Source: Hungatella hathewayi
GTDB lineage: Bacteria; Bacillota; Clostridia; Lachnospirales; Lachnospiraceae
DNA: 64,000 nt
Assembly: GCA_025149285.1 (NCBI GenBank)
Contig: CP102274.1
Location: 6,738,489-6,802,488 of the forward strand
Direction: 5' to 3'
Position 1 is the first letter of the stretch; each line of letters opens with the position of its first letter. Under the pieces are notes generated by a model. It saw only the letters and a program-made list of their open reading frames with translations, was not told the origin of the DNA and did not search any database. This document shows, piece after piece, positions 1-7,293 of the stretch. A program made the position numbers and the translations under genes.

Positions 1-2
1 CC

Positions 3-650
3 GACGAGGAGCGCAACAGTGAAAAGGGCTGGGGACGCTTTCAAAACGAGCAGATCTGCCGCCTGAAAATCCGCCGGATGAAAGAAGAATGGGCAAAGGA
101 TCTGGTGGCGTGGCCCTGGTGTATCTCCGAGGTGGTCAAGACCCATGAGGACTGCCCGGAACTTCAGGCCGTTCTGGACGAGTGCCACAAGCCGGTGGTG
201 ATCCAGGACCAGGTGCTGGGAAAGCTCGAGCTGGACAAGGACCATGATGCCTTTGAGGGTGAGATCCAGTGGCGCGGAAAGGATGTGCTTCTTTCCCTTG
301 AGGTCAATGCGGAGAGCAAGCCCTCCTGGACCCGCGCCCGCAGTGCCGCCAAGAAGTTGCTGGCCGACTGTGAAACTTGGGACAAGGCCATGCGAGAGCT
401 TGCGGCCAAGAACCTGACCGAGCTGGCCAACAACTGGCTCTCCCAGGATGAGGAACCCCCCCGCAATCCGGAAACCGACCCCATCACAGAGGAAGAATTG
501 GCCCGACGGATCAGCCTGACGAGCCTGTCCGTCACCTCCGGTGGCAGCTTCACCGCCTGGTTTGACTGCGACGAGATGTTCACCGACCATGCGGTGACGA
601 TCTACGGCTCCTTGAAAAAGGGCCTCAAAACTGCCAACATTGAGGGATAG
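3..650 (+). CDS. DUF2262 family protein, 5' end outside window
   Basis: The frame is open from the first bases of the window and reads straight into an internal Met at 78, so the true start lies upstream and the gene is partial. The C-terminal third has the DUF2262 look: a GGSFTAWFDCDEMF stretch followed by a conserved end at ANIEG. The N-terminal part (GWGRFQNEQICRLKIR) also resembles the leading domain of DUF2262 proteins. Family members occur in toxin-immunity neighbourhoods; no biochemical activity is known. It is followed after 9 bases by the next gene, and all genes here run in the same direction, consistent with one long transcription unit. Confidence 0.75.
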   Translation, partial: DEERNSEKGWGRFQNEQICRLKIRRMKEEWAKDLVAWPWCISEVVKTHEDCPELQAVLDECHKPVVIQDQVLGKLELDKDHDAFEGEIQWRGKDVLLSLEVNAESKPSWTRARSAAKKLLADCETWDKAMRELAAKNLTELANNWLSQDEEPPRNPETDPITEEELARRISLTSLSVTSGGSFTAWFDCDEMFTDHAVTIYGSLKKGLKTANIEG

Positions 651-659
651 GAGTTGTCT

Positions 660-1070
660 ATGGAAAAAGCGACTGCTGTTAATACCTGCTTAGGTGTTTT
701 GAAGGGACGGGACTGCATCTATCTGGATCAGGTGAAACAGGATGCTCTGAACAATCTGACCTTTACGGGGGACATCAATGGCCATCTAATCTCCCAGTGC
801 AGGGACGAAAAAGACTGGTTTCCCTATACACTCACCTTCCGGCAGGTGCTGGCCTATTTTACCTGTGAATTGGACACCTATGAAAATATGGCTGGGACGG
901 AGTATCTGGATGGCAGTTCCTTCGATTTAATTGAGGACAGCACCTGGCTGAAGTCTCTGCCAGTGCGGGAGGACTTTGACAAAGGCATCTATCGGCACTA
1001 CCGGCTGTTTACATACGATGATGTTTACAACATCATTGCGGTTTCCTATGAGTTTGCAGCAGAGTTGTAA
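660..1070 (+). CDS. Hypothetical protein of the immunity array
   Basis: A 136-residue soluble, acidic protein without a family I recognise. A TTG at 654 is in frame, but GGAG at 650-653 is spaced correctly only for the ATG at 660. Aromatic and acidic residues are spread throughout, as in many small immunity proteins. Its position between a DUF2262 gene and other immunity-type genes suggests the same class; that is inference from context only. Confidence 0.7.
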   Translation: MEKATAVNTCLGVLKGRDCIYLDQVKQDALNNLTFTGDINGHLISQCRDEKDWFPYTLTFRQVLAYFTCELDTYENMAGTEYLDGSSFDLIEDSTWLKSLPVREDFDKGIYRHYRLFTYDDVYNIIAVSYEFAAEL

Positions 1071-1125
1071 ATGCCTGAAACATGGAAGACCATTGGAGGG
1101 ATCTATCAAGGAAGGAGGTATGGCG

Positions 1126-1722
1126 ATGAAACAGAATAAGCATCAGTTGGAGCATCTGCCCACACTTCTGGTTCAGCAGATCCGCCTGCAATGGTATAAA
1201 GACTGCCGGGGCGGAAATGCGGCCGCACAGCGGAACCAGTATCCCAGAGCCATGCGTCTGCCGAAAGACTTCTTCTCCTATTATCCTTTTGGTCTGCCTA
1301 CTCACTTTGCATCTATCATACAGAGGCCCGATGGATTTCAGATCGATAGGGACTGTCGTAGGCTGATGGAATGGAAGCCGAATGGCACAATGCGGCTTCA
1401 CCCTTTCGAACTGATTCAGCAGGAGCCCGGAATCCATGTGCGTTACCGCAATGATTGGCACATCGGGGCGATACCGGAGCGATATACCTACGATAAGACC
1501 GGGCAGAAACAGCCTCTCAATGAGCTGGCACTGGATTTGATTCCTGGTGATTATGGTCGAGCTGTCTGCAATGGGCGGTTCCGAGACTGGGACACTGGGG
1601 TCTGGTATTATGTACTGGATATTTTGAATGTGATGCCGCTTGCAGAACCCACCGACGCATTGACCAGTTTTACGGACAGAGAACCGAATAAGATATATAC
1701 CCAGATCGATCGGCTGTGGTGA
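1126..1722 (+). CDS. Hypothetical protein of the immunity array
   Basis: The open frame extends back to 976, overlapping the previous gene in another frame. GGAGG at 1114-1118 sits 7 bases before ATG 1126, giving a 198-residue product that begins MKQNKHQLEHLPTLLVQQIR. ATG 1120 is in frame but too close to the ribosome site. The protein is rich in Arg, Trp and Tyr and has no signal peptide or membrane segment. I do not recognise the family. A role in the surrounding immunity array is inferred from position. Confidence 0.7.
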   Translation: MKQNKHQLEHLPTLLVQQIRLQWYKDCRGGNAAAQRNQYPRAMRLPKDFFSYYPFGLPTHFASIIQRPDGFQIDRDCRRLMEWKPNGTMRLHPFELIQQEPGIHVRYRNDWHIGAIPERYTYDKTGQKQPLNELALDLIPGDYGRAVCNGRFRDWDTGVWYYVLDILNVMPLAEPTDALTSFTDREPNKIYTQIDRLW

Positions 1723-1744
1723 CGAAAAACAGGAGGATACTACC

Positions 1745-2299
1745 ATGATCAAAGAACGCATCCCTATCTCTGGCGATCTGGGCAGCAAGGTTAAGCAGCT
1801 GATGGAGTACGCCGGGTGGTACGAAGGCCGCAGTGTGGACATCTCCATTGCGGAGCAGTATTACGCCGATCATGGCGTCCCGATGATGAAGACCACCCAG
1901 CGGTTTTATCGCAAATATTTCGGCCTGTGCTGCGAGTGGTACTTGGCACAGAAAAAGCTGAAATGGGCAGCTGACTTTGAGTTTGCTTTATTCCCTTACC
2001 TGGTCAATGGGATCAAAAACCATTTGGAGGACGCCTATTTCCGGGATATGTCCGGCTGTGAACTGGCAGAGATCGAACAGGCTGCCGGTGAAAAATGCCA
2101 GCCTATCGGTCATATTGGCTACTACTACCCGGCGGAGGTCTGGATCTCCGAGTACGGGAAATTGTATGCGAAATATGAGTACCAGGATGAGATTGAGTGC
2201 TTTCCGGATGTGTTTGCCCTGATCGAACGGGAACTGCGGCAGTGCAAATTTGATTCCGCTGCCATGAAAACGGTTGAGGCACTGGACGGAAAACTATGA
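1745..2299 (+). CDS. SUKH-3 domain immunity protein
   Basis: A 184-residue protein whose N-terminal half carries the SUKH-3 signature: AGWYEGRSVDIS, then a helix with YYADHG, then FYRKYFGL. SUKH-family proteins (SMI1/KNR4-like fold) are immunity proteins that bind and neutralise nuclease and other polymorphic toxins in the cytoplasm. AGGAGG precedes ATG 1745. The stop overlaps the next start (ATGA at 2296-2299), showing translational coupling. The toxin partner cannot be told from the sequence. Confidence 0.82.
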   Translation: MIKERIPISGDLGSKVKQLMEYAGWYEGRSVDISIAEQYYADHGVPMMKTTQRFYRKYFGLCCEWYLAQKKLKWAADFEFALFPYLVNGIKNHLEDAYFRDMSGCELAEIEQAAGEKCQPIGHIGYYYPAEVWISEYGKLYAKYEYQDEIECFPDVFALIERELRQCKFDSAAMKTVEALDGKL

Positions 2300-2589
2300 A
2301 ACAGGACTTTACGATTTGGCGCAATCAAATATTGCAGAATCCCCAGAACATTTCACCGCTGAAATTTGGTATGTCACAGGATGAGGTCATAGAAATCTTC
2401 GGTAAGCCCGATGCTGTTTCCACCATGAGAAGTGATGGGAAGCCTTTGATCCTCAAATATCATGAAATTGAACTGCATTTCGATAGCAAGGCCCCTCATG
2501 GGCTCTACTTAATTTACAGCGACGATGAGATCGAGTTGAGCATGACTGCCGAGCACGAAGAAAGGAGCAATCCCTATGAAAACATTTGA
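2296..2589 (+). CDS. Small hypothetical protein, SmpA-like pattern
   Basis: A 97-residue protein coupled to the SUKH-3 gene by an ATGA overlap and overlapping the next gene by 14 bases. The centre reads ISPLKFGMSQDEVIEIFGKP, resembling the 'G-M-x2-x-E-V-x3-x-G-x-P' turn of small SmpA/OmlA-like folds, although there is no lipobox or signal peptide. I take it as a cytosolic immunity-type protein. The fold suggestion is tentative. Confidence 0.7.
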   Translation: MKQDFTIWRNQILQNPQNISPLKFGMSQDEVIEIFGKPDAVSTMRSDGKPLILKYHEIELHFDSKAPHGLYLIYSDDEIELSMTAEHEERSNPYENI

Positions 2590-2902
2590 CCCCAATTACA
2601 AACTGCTGGACGAGATGTATCAGGACAATTACTATCCCACTTTTCTGGTGGACAAGGTAAAAGACGAGCTTCAGAAGGTCATTGACCTGTTGGAGAGCGG
2701 CGAAACCGACACCGAAGTGGTGCAGGAAACGCTGGACGAGGCGGTCTGCGGCATCAATGATCTCCAGGAGGAGTTTGACGAGAACGACAGCGAGATCGAA
2801 ACGGTGGCGCGGGAATGTATTGCGGCAACCGTGGCCTACATTCTGGAGTGGTTTGGCATCCCCATTGACACCGAGGAGGCCATCCGGGAACGGGACTGGT
2901 GA
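2576..2902 (+). CDS. DUF5713 family protein
   Basis: 108 residues, strongly acidic and mostly helical. The N-terminal pattern LLDEMYQDNYYPTFLVDKVK is typical of DUF5713, a small family common in Clostridia and found near SUKH and other immunity genes. The start lies inside the end of the previous gene, with an AAAGGAG site 9 bases upstream. Function is unknown; an immunity role is inferred from the array. Confidence 0.78.
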   Translation: MKTFDPNYKLLDEMYQDNYYPTFLVDKVKDELQKVIDLLESGETDTEVVQETLDEAVCGINDLQEEFDENDSEIETVARECIAATVAYILEWFGIPIDTEEAIRERDW

Positions 2903-2907
2903 ACCCT

Positions 2908-3122
2908 ATGGCAGAAAAAGAACTGGCCCTTTGTGATGAGTGCGGAAGCCTGTTTTTCAAAGGCTCCTCACAGATGATGGGGCTGTGCCAGAATGTGCCC
3001 ATGTTCTCTATGGCTACCCGAATTGTGACCATCATTTTCAGGATGGCCGGTGTGTGAACTGCTATTGGGACGGCTCAAAGAGTGTGTACATCAAGAAACA
3101 GAATCAACAGGAGGAAACTGAT
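2908..3122 (+). pseudogene. Frameshifted zinc-ribbon protein
   Basis: From ATG 2908 the product starts MAEKELALCDECGSLFF and then runs out of frame to a stop at about 3057. In the +2 frame the coding pattern resumes as PECAHVLYGYPNCDHHF followed by CVNC and YWDG. Joining the two at 2988-2992 with one extra C would give LCPEC, restoring a CxxC...CxxC...CxxC zinc-ribbon protein. The downstream frame then runs without a stop into the DUF4241 gene, so the original stop may also be lost. A single-base deletion (or a sequencing error) is the simplest reading. Confidence 0.65.
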
Positions 3123-3854
3123 ATGCCTACAACTGAATGGCTGAACAAATACGAAGCAATCAAGGATAAATTGACCTGTAAAGATGACTTGGAGGCCCAT
3201 TTCACAGAGAAAGTGATTGGGAACATGGCGGTGGATGTGCTGGACATCGGCACCGTCCATTTCCCCACCGGGCAGATTTTCGCCTGTGATCCGCTGGTGG
3301 AACTGGAGGACACTCTGCCGTTCCTTCAAACGATCCCCGCCGGAACTTATCCCGTAAAAATCTGCGTGGTGCCCAGCGAACAATACGGCGACCGCTATGC
3401 CTGCGTCAAGGTGGAGGTTTCTCAGGAAAAGCCTGTCCGCTATGAGCTGGGCATGGTGGGCAACGAGGATCTGGACGAGGAACTGGGAGAGGACGAGTAT
3501 TTTGGCTTTGGCGTAGACGCCGGGATGGGCTGTGTCGCGGACATCCAGACCCAGGCGGCCTTCAAGGCATACTGGGCCAAGCGTTTAGAAGAAGACCCGG
3601 ACATCGACCCCTACAACGACCTGTTCTGCGATCTTCTGGAAGAAAACGCCAAAGCCTACCCCAAATATCAGGGGGACTGCGGCGACTGGCTCAACTGGAC
3701 AGTGCCGGGCACGGACTGCAACCTGCCCATCTTTGCCTCCGGCTGGGGGGATGGTTACTATCCTGTCTACTTCGGGTATGACGCCAAGGGCAAAATCTGC
3801 GCCGTGTATGTGCGGTTCATTGACATTGAAGCCAGTTATCGAGAGCAGGATTAA
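3123..3854 (+). CDS. DUF4241 domain protein
   Basis: A 243-residue protein starting at ATG 3123, behind CAGGAGGAAACTGAT. The open frame continues upstream to 2940, but that part belongs to the broken zinc-ribbon gene. DUF4241 features are clear: PAGTYPVKICVV, RYACVKVEVS and the FGFGVDAGMGC strand. A C-terminal extension has the GWGDGYYPVYFGYDAKG pattern also typical of the family. DUF4241 proteins occur with secreted toxin systems and are treated as immunity-type proteins. No enzymatic motif is seen. Confidence 0.8.
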   Translation: MPTTEWLNKYEAIKDKLTCKDDLEAHFTEKVIGNMAVDVLDIGTVHFPTGQIFACDPLVELEDTLPFLQTIPAGTYPVKICVVPSEQYGDRYACVKVEVSQEKPVRYELGMVGNEDLDEELGEDEYFGFGVDAGMGCVADIQTQAAFKAYWAKRLEEDPDIDPYNDLFCDLLEENAKAYPKYQGDCGDWLNWTVPGTDCNLPIFASGWGDGYYPVYFGYDAKGKICAVYVRFIDIEASYREQD

Positions 3855-3881
3855 AAATGTGACAGAACAAAGGAGAACACT

Positions 3882-4322
3882 ATGAAAGACCTTTGCCAAT
3901 ACGGAAACCGGCCGGAGGACGAATGGGAAATCTTGCCCTGGATACCTGACCCGCGTCCGCCCTTCAAAATCTGGGTGAAGCCGGAGCAGATTGCGCCATT
4001 CTTTCTCATTCCCCACCACCCCTATGCGCTCTCCCTTCTGCTGAAAATCAACAATGGATTCCGGACGGAAGTATTCCGTCGGCTGGGACTGACTGGAAGC
4101 AGCGGAGACTGGGAGCGGCTGGTCCGGGGCGTGATCCAGGAGTTCGAGGAAAATAACAGCGGCGTGGATCTGTTTCACTTCGACTCTGACGAGGATGTGT
4201 TCTGCGTGTACTCCCAATACATCGACGATTTGATGCTGCTGTCCAAAATGATCCGGGCGGCCTGTGACAATGAAAAAACGATGGGGATGTATCTGAACAT
4301 GAGCGAGGTTGCGAAAGCATGA
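3882..4322 (+). CDS. Imm51-like immunity protein
   Basis: 146 residues; AAAGGAG precedes the ATG. The C-terminal half (LFHFDSDEDVFCVYSQYIDD, then a helix with a conserved basic residue) fits the Immunity protein 51 pattern of an acidic FDPEAxMF-type strand followed by an alpha helix. The N-terminal half, GNRPEDEWEILPWIPDPRPP, is not assigned. Its stop overlaps the next start (ATGA). The family call is moderate. Confidence 0.6.
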   Translation: MKDLCQYGNRPEDEWEILPWIPDPRPPFKIWVKPEQIAPFFLIPHHPYALSLLLKINNGFRTEVFRRLGLTGSSGDWERLVRGVIQEFEENNSGVDLFHFDSDEDVFCVYSQYIDDLMLLSKMIRAACDNEKTMGMYLNMSEVAKA

Positions 4323-4582
4323 AAGATTTGACCACTCAAACAGGGATTATAGTAAAATGCAGTAAAACGGCCATTGAATTTTTCCAAAATGCTCAATCAG
4401 TGGATTTCTTCTCTGCACTGGAAATTCCGAAGGAATTCCAAGACATAGCGGTTGAGTTTTATGATTTGATTATGGAAAACGATCATCTCGCGGCCTTGCT
4501 GGGCTGTCGCGGCAATTATGATATTGCAATACAGATAGATGAGGTAACCGGCACCATGACGGGGTGGCATTGGTTCAAATGA
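4319..4582 (+). CDS. Small hypothetical protein of the immunity array
   Basis: An 87-residue product translationally coupled to the previous gene. It has a central helix (IPKEFQDIAVEFYDLIMEND) and ends in a tryptophan-rich GTMTGWHWFK. Codon use is more AT-rich than its neighbours, suggesting a separate origin. I do not recognise the family. Confidence 0.65.
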   Translation: MKDLTTQTGIIVKCSKTAIEFFQNAQSVDFFSALEIPKEFQDIAVEFYDLIMENDHLAALLGCRGNYDIAIQIDEVTGTMTGWHWFK

Positions 4583-4592
4583 GGGAAATGGA

Positions 4593-4892
4593 ATGATGGA
4601 GTACATCAAGCTTTTTTGGGAGGACGCACCGGAGGGAGAACCGTCGGTGATCCTCTATGAAGTGGATACAGAAAATGAGCGGCTGGCCCTCCACTCCATT
4701 GACATCTTTGCAGATGGCCGCACCCGCAATATCCCTGACCTTTACGACGGCGCCATCGAGATCACGCCGATCCCCACCGTGGAGGAATTGAACGCCCATG
4801 TCTGGGGTGAGGAGTTCCACGCCTGCGTCATAGAGCAGGCGGAATTTGAGGCCGCCTGGGAAAGCCACACCTATGATGGAGCGTTAAAGTAG
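4593..4892 (+). CDS. DUF6881 family protein
   Basis: 99 residues. The opening YIKLFWEDAPEGEPSVILYE, then VDTENERLALHSIDIFADGR, matches DUF6881 proteins, which begin with a YI-x-W-x-H-x-PEEP-like strand followed by an E/D-x-R strand and a FxDG turn. These small all-beta proteins are common in immunity arrays. Two in-frame ATGs (4593, 4596) are equally plausible starts. Confidence 0.7.
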   Translation: MMEYIKLFWEDAPEGEPSVILYEVDTENERLALHSIDIFADGRTRNIPDLYDGAIEITPIPTVEELNAHVWGEEFHACVIEQAEFEAAWESHTYDGALK

Positions 4893-4907
4893 CCAGGAGG
4901 AGACACT

Positions 4908-5858
4908 ATGAACAAACCTATAAAAGCCAAAAATCTGCCGTTGTTCTCCATCATTGACCTGGACCAGCTGCGCCGGGAAAAACATCTGGAGGGCACAGAA
5001 GTGACAGACTTTTTCACGGCAAGGGATGGAAAAGTCTATCTTCTCATGGAACAGCCGTCCGAAACACAGGGTAAGGACTGGCTCAGCACTCCTTCCACCT
5101 ATACCGCAGTGGAAATCCAGCTGGATTGGGCGGAACAGCGGGTGCTGGAAACGACGCTGTTTCCTCTTGGCCTCTTGAAGTTCCAGTTTCATTATTTGCG
5201 GCCCGCAGGTGATCACTTCCTCCTGCTGGGGGCAAGATGCGCCTATCGGGAAAACGGCCCCGACCAGAACGCCTGGATCGTCAGCCGGGACGGAGCTGTG
5301 CTGTCCCGTTTCTGCCTGGGGGATGGCATTCAAGACTGTGTGGTAAAAAAAGATGGCACCATCATTACCAGCTACTTTGACGAAGGTGTATTTGGTAATT
5401 ACGGTTGGGATGAACCTTTGGGTGCTTGCGGCCTGATTGCATGGACATCGGAGGGAACTCCTCTCTGGAAGAATGAGAACTATTCCATCTATGACTGCTA
5501 CGCCATCAGCCTGGACGAAGAAGAAAACCTGTGGTTTTATTATTACGATGAATTCCGGCTGGTGCGGACGAACTTCAAAGAGGACTTTGTATTTGAACTG
5601 CCAATCGAAGGAAGCGGAGCTTTTTCTGTTGCCCCGTCCGGCAATACCTTCCTGTTTCAAGGCGGATACCAGCAACGGGATAAATTCTACTTCCTTACCG
5701 CTCATGGTGATCACCTTGGGAAAAAACAGGAGGCTATTCCCACCTGTGACGGAAACAAGGTCGCTGTGGAGCAGTGCAGCCTGCTTCGCAGCCGGATGTT
5801 GTTCCTTGGAAAAGATGGTGTGCTCTATGGAGGTATTTGGGGGAGCGATGGCCAATGA
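4908..5858 (+). CDS. Beta-propeller-like hypothetical protein
   Basis: 316 residues behind AGGAGGAGACACT. The sequence is a run of short beta strands separated by DGT/DEEENLWFYYY-type turns (FTARDGKVYLL, KKDGTIITSYFDEGVF, DEEENLWFYYYDEF, GKDGVLYGGIWG), as in propeller proteins. There is no signal peptide, so a cytoplasmic role is expected. It overlaps the next gene by 4 bases. Function is unknown. Confidence 0.72.
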   Translation: MNKPIKAKNLPLFSIIDLDQLRREKHLEGTEVTDFFTARDGKVYLLMEQPSETQGKDWLSTPSTYTAVEIQLDWAEQRVLETTLFPLGLLKFQFHYLRPAGDHFLLLGARCAYRENGPDQNAWIVSRDGAVLSRFCLGDGIQDCVVKKDGTIITSYFDEGVFGNYGWDEPLGACGLIAWTSEGTPLWKNENYSIYDCYAISLDEEENLWFYYYDEFRLVRTNFKEDFVFELPIEGSGAFSVAPSGNTFLFQGGYQQRDKFYFLTAHGDHLGKKQEAIPTCDGNKVAVEQCSLLRSRMLFLGKDGVLYGGIWGSDGQ

Positions 5859-6265
5859 AACAGTCTGATATTTATACCGAGGCTCTGACCTGTCTGCGCT
5901 CCATCCTTCTGGCAGACCATCCAGAGTTCCAAAACTGGATCGACTGGTTGGAGCGGGACATTCAGGACTGGAACCAGCGGCGGGAGGTTGCCCACCATCT
6001 TCGGGCATACGGAGGTATGGGCTCGTTCAACGACCTGCCCAGTATGCGTGGAAATCACGACTATATTTTCGACTTTCTCAAGTCCGTGTGCTATGCCTTC
6101 GGCCATCTTTATGGCAAACGGGAAGGCATTTCTCCGGAGGCATTGATGGAGGAGTGCCTGCACGATGTAGAGCAGGCAGCCTATCACCCCCATAAGGCAC
6201 TGAACCAAGCCATTGCCCAGCACTTGATGCAGGGCGATTTACAGGAAAACCTGGATAGGCTGTAG
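5855..6265 (+). CDS. DUF6966-like protein
   Basis: ATG 5855 overlaps the previous stop (ATGA) and gives 136 residues; the open frame extends further back, but without a ribosome site. The motif AYGGMGSFNDL in a helical context is characteristic of a small immunity-associated family I associate with DUF6966. A helical N-terminus (ILLADHPEFQNWIDWLERDI) precedes it. The family name is moderately certain; function is unknown. Confidence 0.65.
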   Translation: MKQSDIYTEALTCLRSILLADHPEFQNWIDWLERDIQDWNQRREVAHHLRAYGGMGSFNDLPSMRGNHDYIFDFLKSVCYAFGHLYGKREGISPEALMEECLHDVEQAAYHPHKALNQAIAQHLMQGDLQENLDRL

Positions 6266-6276
6266 GAGGACTTGTT

Positions 6277-7251
6277 ATGAACAAAAGACTATTCCGCACC
6301 CAATTCAATCAAATGGAAAACATCGAGAAGCAGGTGCTGATGGAGAGCCTGGCTGCTCGTTATGATATGACCTTTCTCGGTCTACATACCTTTGACCGCT
6401 GGGGCCAGAACTGCACCACCGGCATCTTCAAGAAAGATGGTCGGGAGTTCGTCTTTGTCCCCGGCGATACCGTCACCCTGGGCTGGGAGCAGTTTGCCGA
6501 GGGACTGAATCAGGAGAGCCGGGAGGAATTGGAGTATCTGTTCCGAGAATGGGAAATGGAGCAGAACCCGGCGGAACTCATCGGAGAGAGCATGGCTCTC
6601 GTCCGGCAAGCGGCCATTGGCCCCATGCTGGTGGGCCGGGAGCTGGAGGAACTCTGCTGGGAGTCAGTCAAGATGGACGATCCCAGGCTGACCGCCCACC
6701 CTGACTGGCCGAAGGAGTTCCGTGACTTTGCCTGGAGTGACAGCAGCAGTCTTACCTTGCACCAGTCGGCCCGCATAGAACGGACGGAAGATGGATTTCA
6801 GACCTGGATCTATAACCGCACAGACTACGATGAACTTCTTACCGGGCTGGAAAAGCAGGGGCTTTCGCTGCCCACGGCGGACGAGTGGGCCTACCTGTGC
6901 GGCGGCGGATGTCGGACCCTGTTCCCATGGGGAGATGGGTTAGACTACTCCATGCGTCTACGCTGGTTTGAGGACATGGATGAGGATGAGAACCGGCCCT
7001 ATGATATGGAGGAACCCAACTTCTTCGGCCTGTCCATCGCCTACGACCCCTATATGCGGGAAGTGGTGCAGGCTGATAGACTTACCACCTGCGGCGGTGA
7101 CGGCGGGTGCAATATCTGCGGCGGGCTGGGCCCATTTCTCGGTTTCCTACCCTGTTCGCCCCACTGTAAGCCGGAAGTGCAGGAGGACAAGGAACTAAAC
7201 GGAGATTATGACTTCTACCGGCCCATTATCCGGGTGGAGAACCATGATTGA
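6277..7251 (+). CDS. SUMF1/FGE-fold-like protein
   Basis: 324 residues behind AGGAGGACTTGTT. The second half resembles the formylglycine-generating-enzyme (C-type-lectin-like) fold: LSLPTADEWAYLCGGGC, then LFPWGDGLD, and a final strand FYRPIIRV, with FVFVPGDTVTLGW near the start in place of the usual 'IPAGxFxMG'. The catalytic copper-binding cysteines of true FGE cannot be assigned, although there is a Cys-rich CGGDGGCNICGG loop. It probably acts as a binding protein rather than an enzyme. Its place in the immunity array makes it an unusual immunity candidate. Confidence 0.6.
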   Translation: MNKRLFRTQFNQMENIEKQVLMESLAARYDMTFLGLHTFDRWGQNCTTGIFKKDGREFVFVPGDTVTLGWEQFAEGLNQESREELEYLFREWEMEQNPAELIGESMALVRQAAIGPMLVGRELEELCWESVKMDDPRLTAHPDWPKEFRDFAWSDSSSLTLHQSARIERTEDGFQTWIYNRTDYDELLTGLEKQGLSLPTADEWAYLCGGGCRTLFPWGDGLDYSMRLRWFEDMDEDENRPYDMEEPNFFGLSIAYDPYMREVVQADRLTTCGGDGGCNICGGLGPFLGFLPCSPHCKPEVQEDKELNGDYDFYRPIIRVENHD

Positions 7252-7293
7252 CAATAGAAGCTTGATACGAAATAAAGAAAGAGAGGTGCCGAC

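Noticed and set aside
4884..6008. 374-codon minus-strand frame
   Set aside because: Lies opposite the propeller-like gene and its neighbour; no initiation site or recognisable domain.
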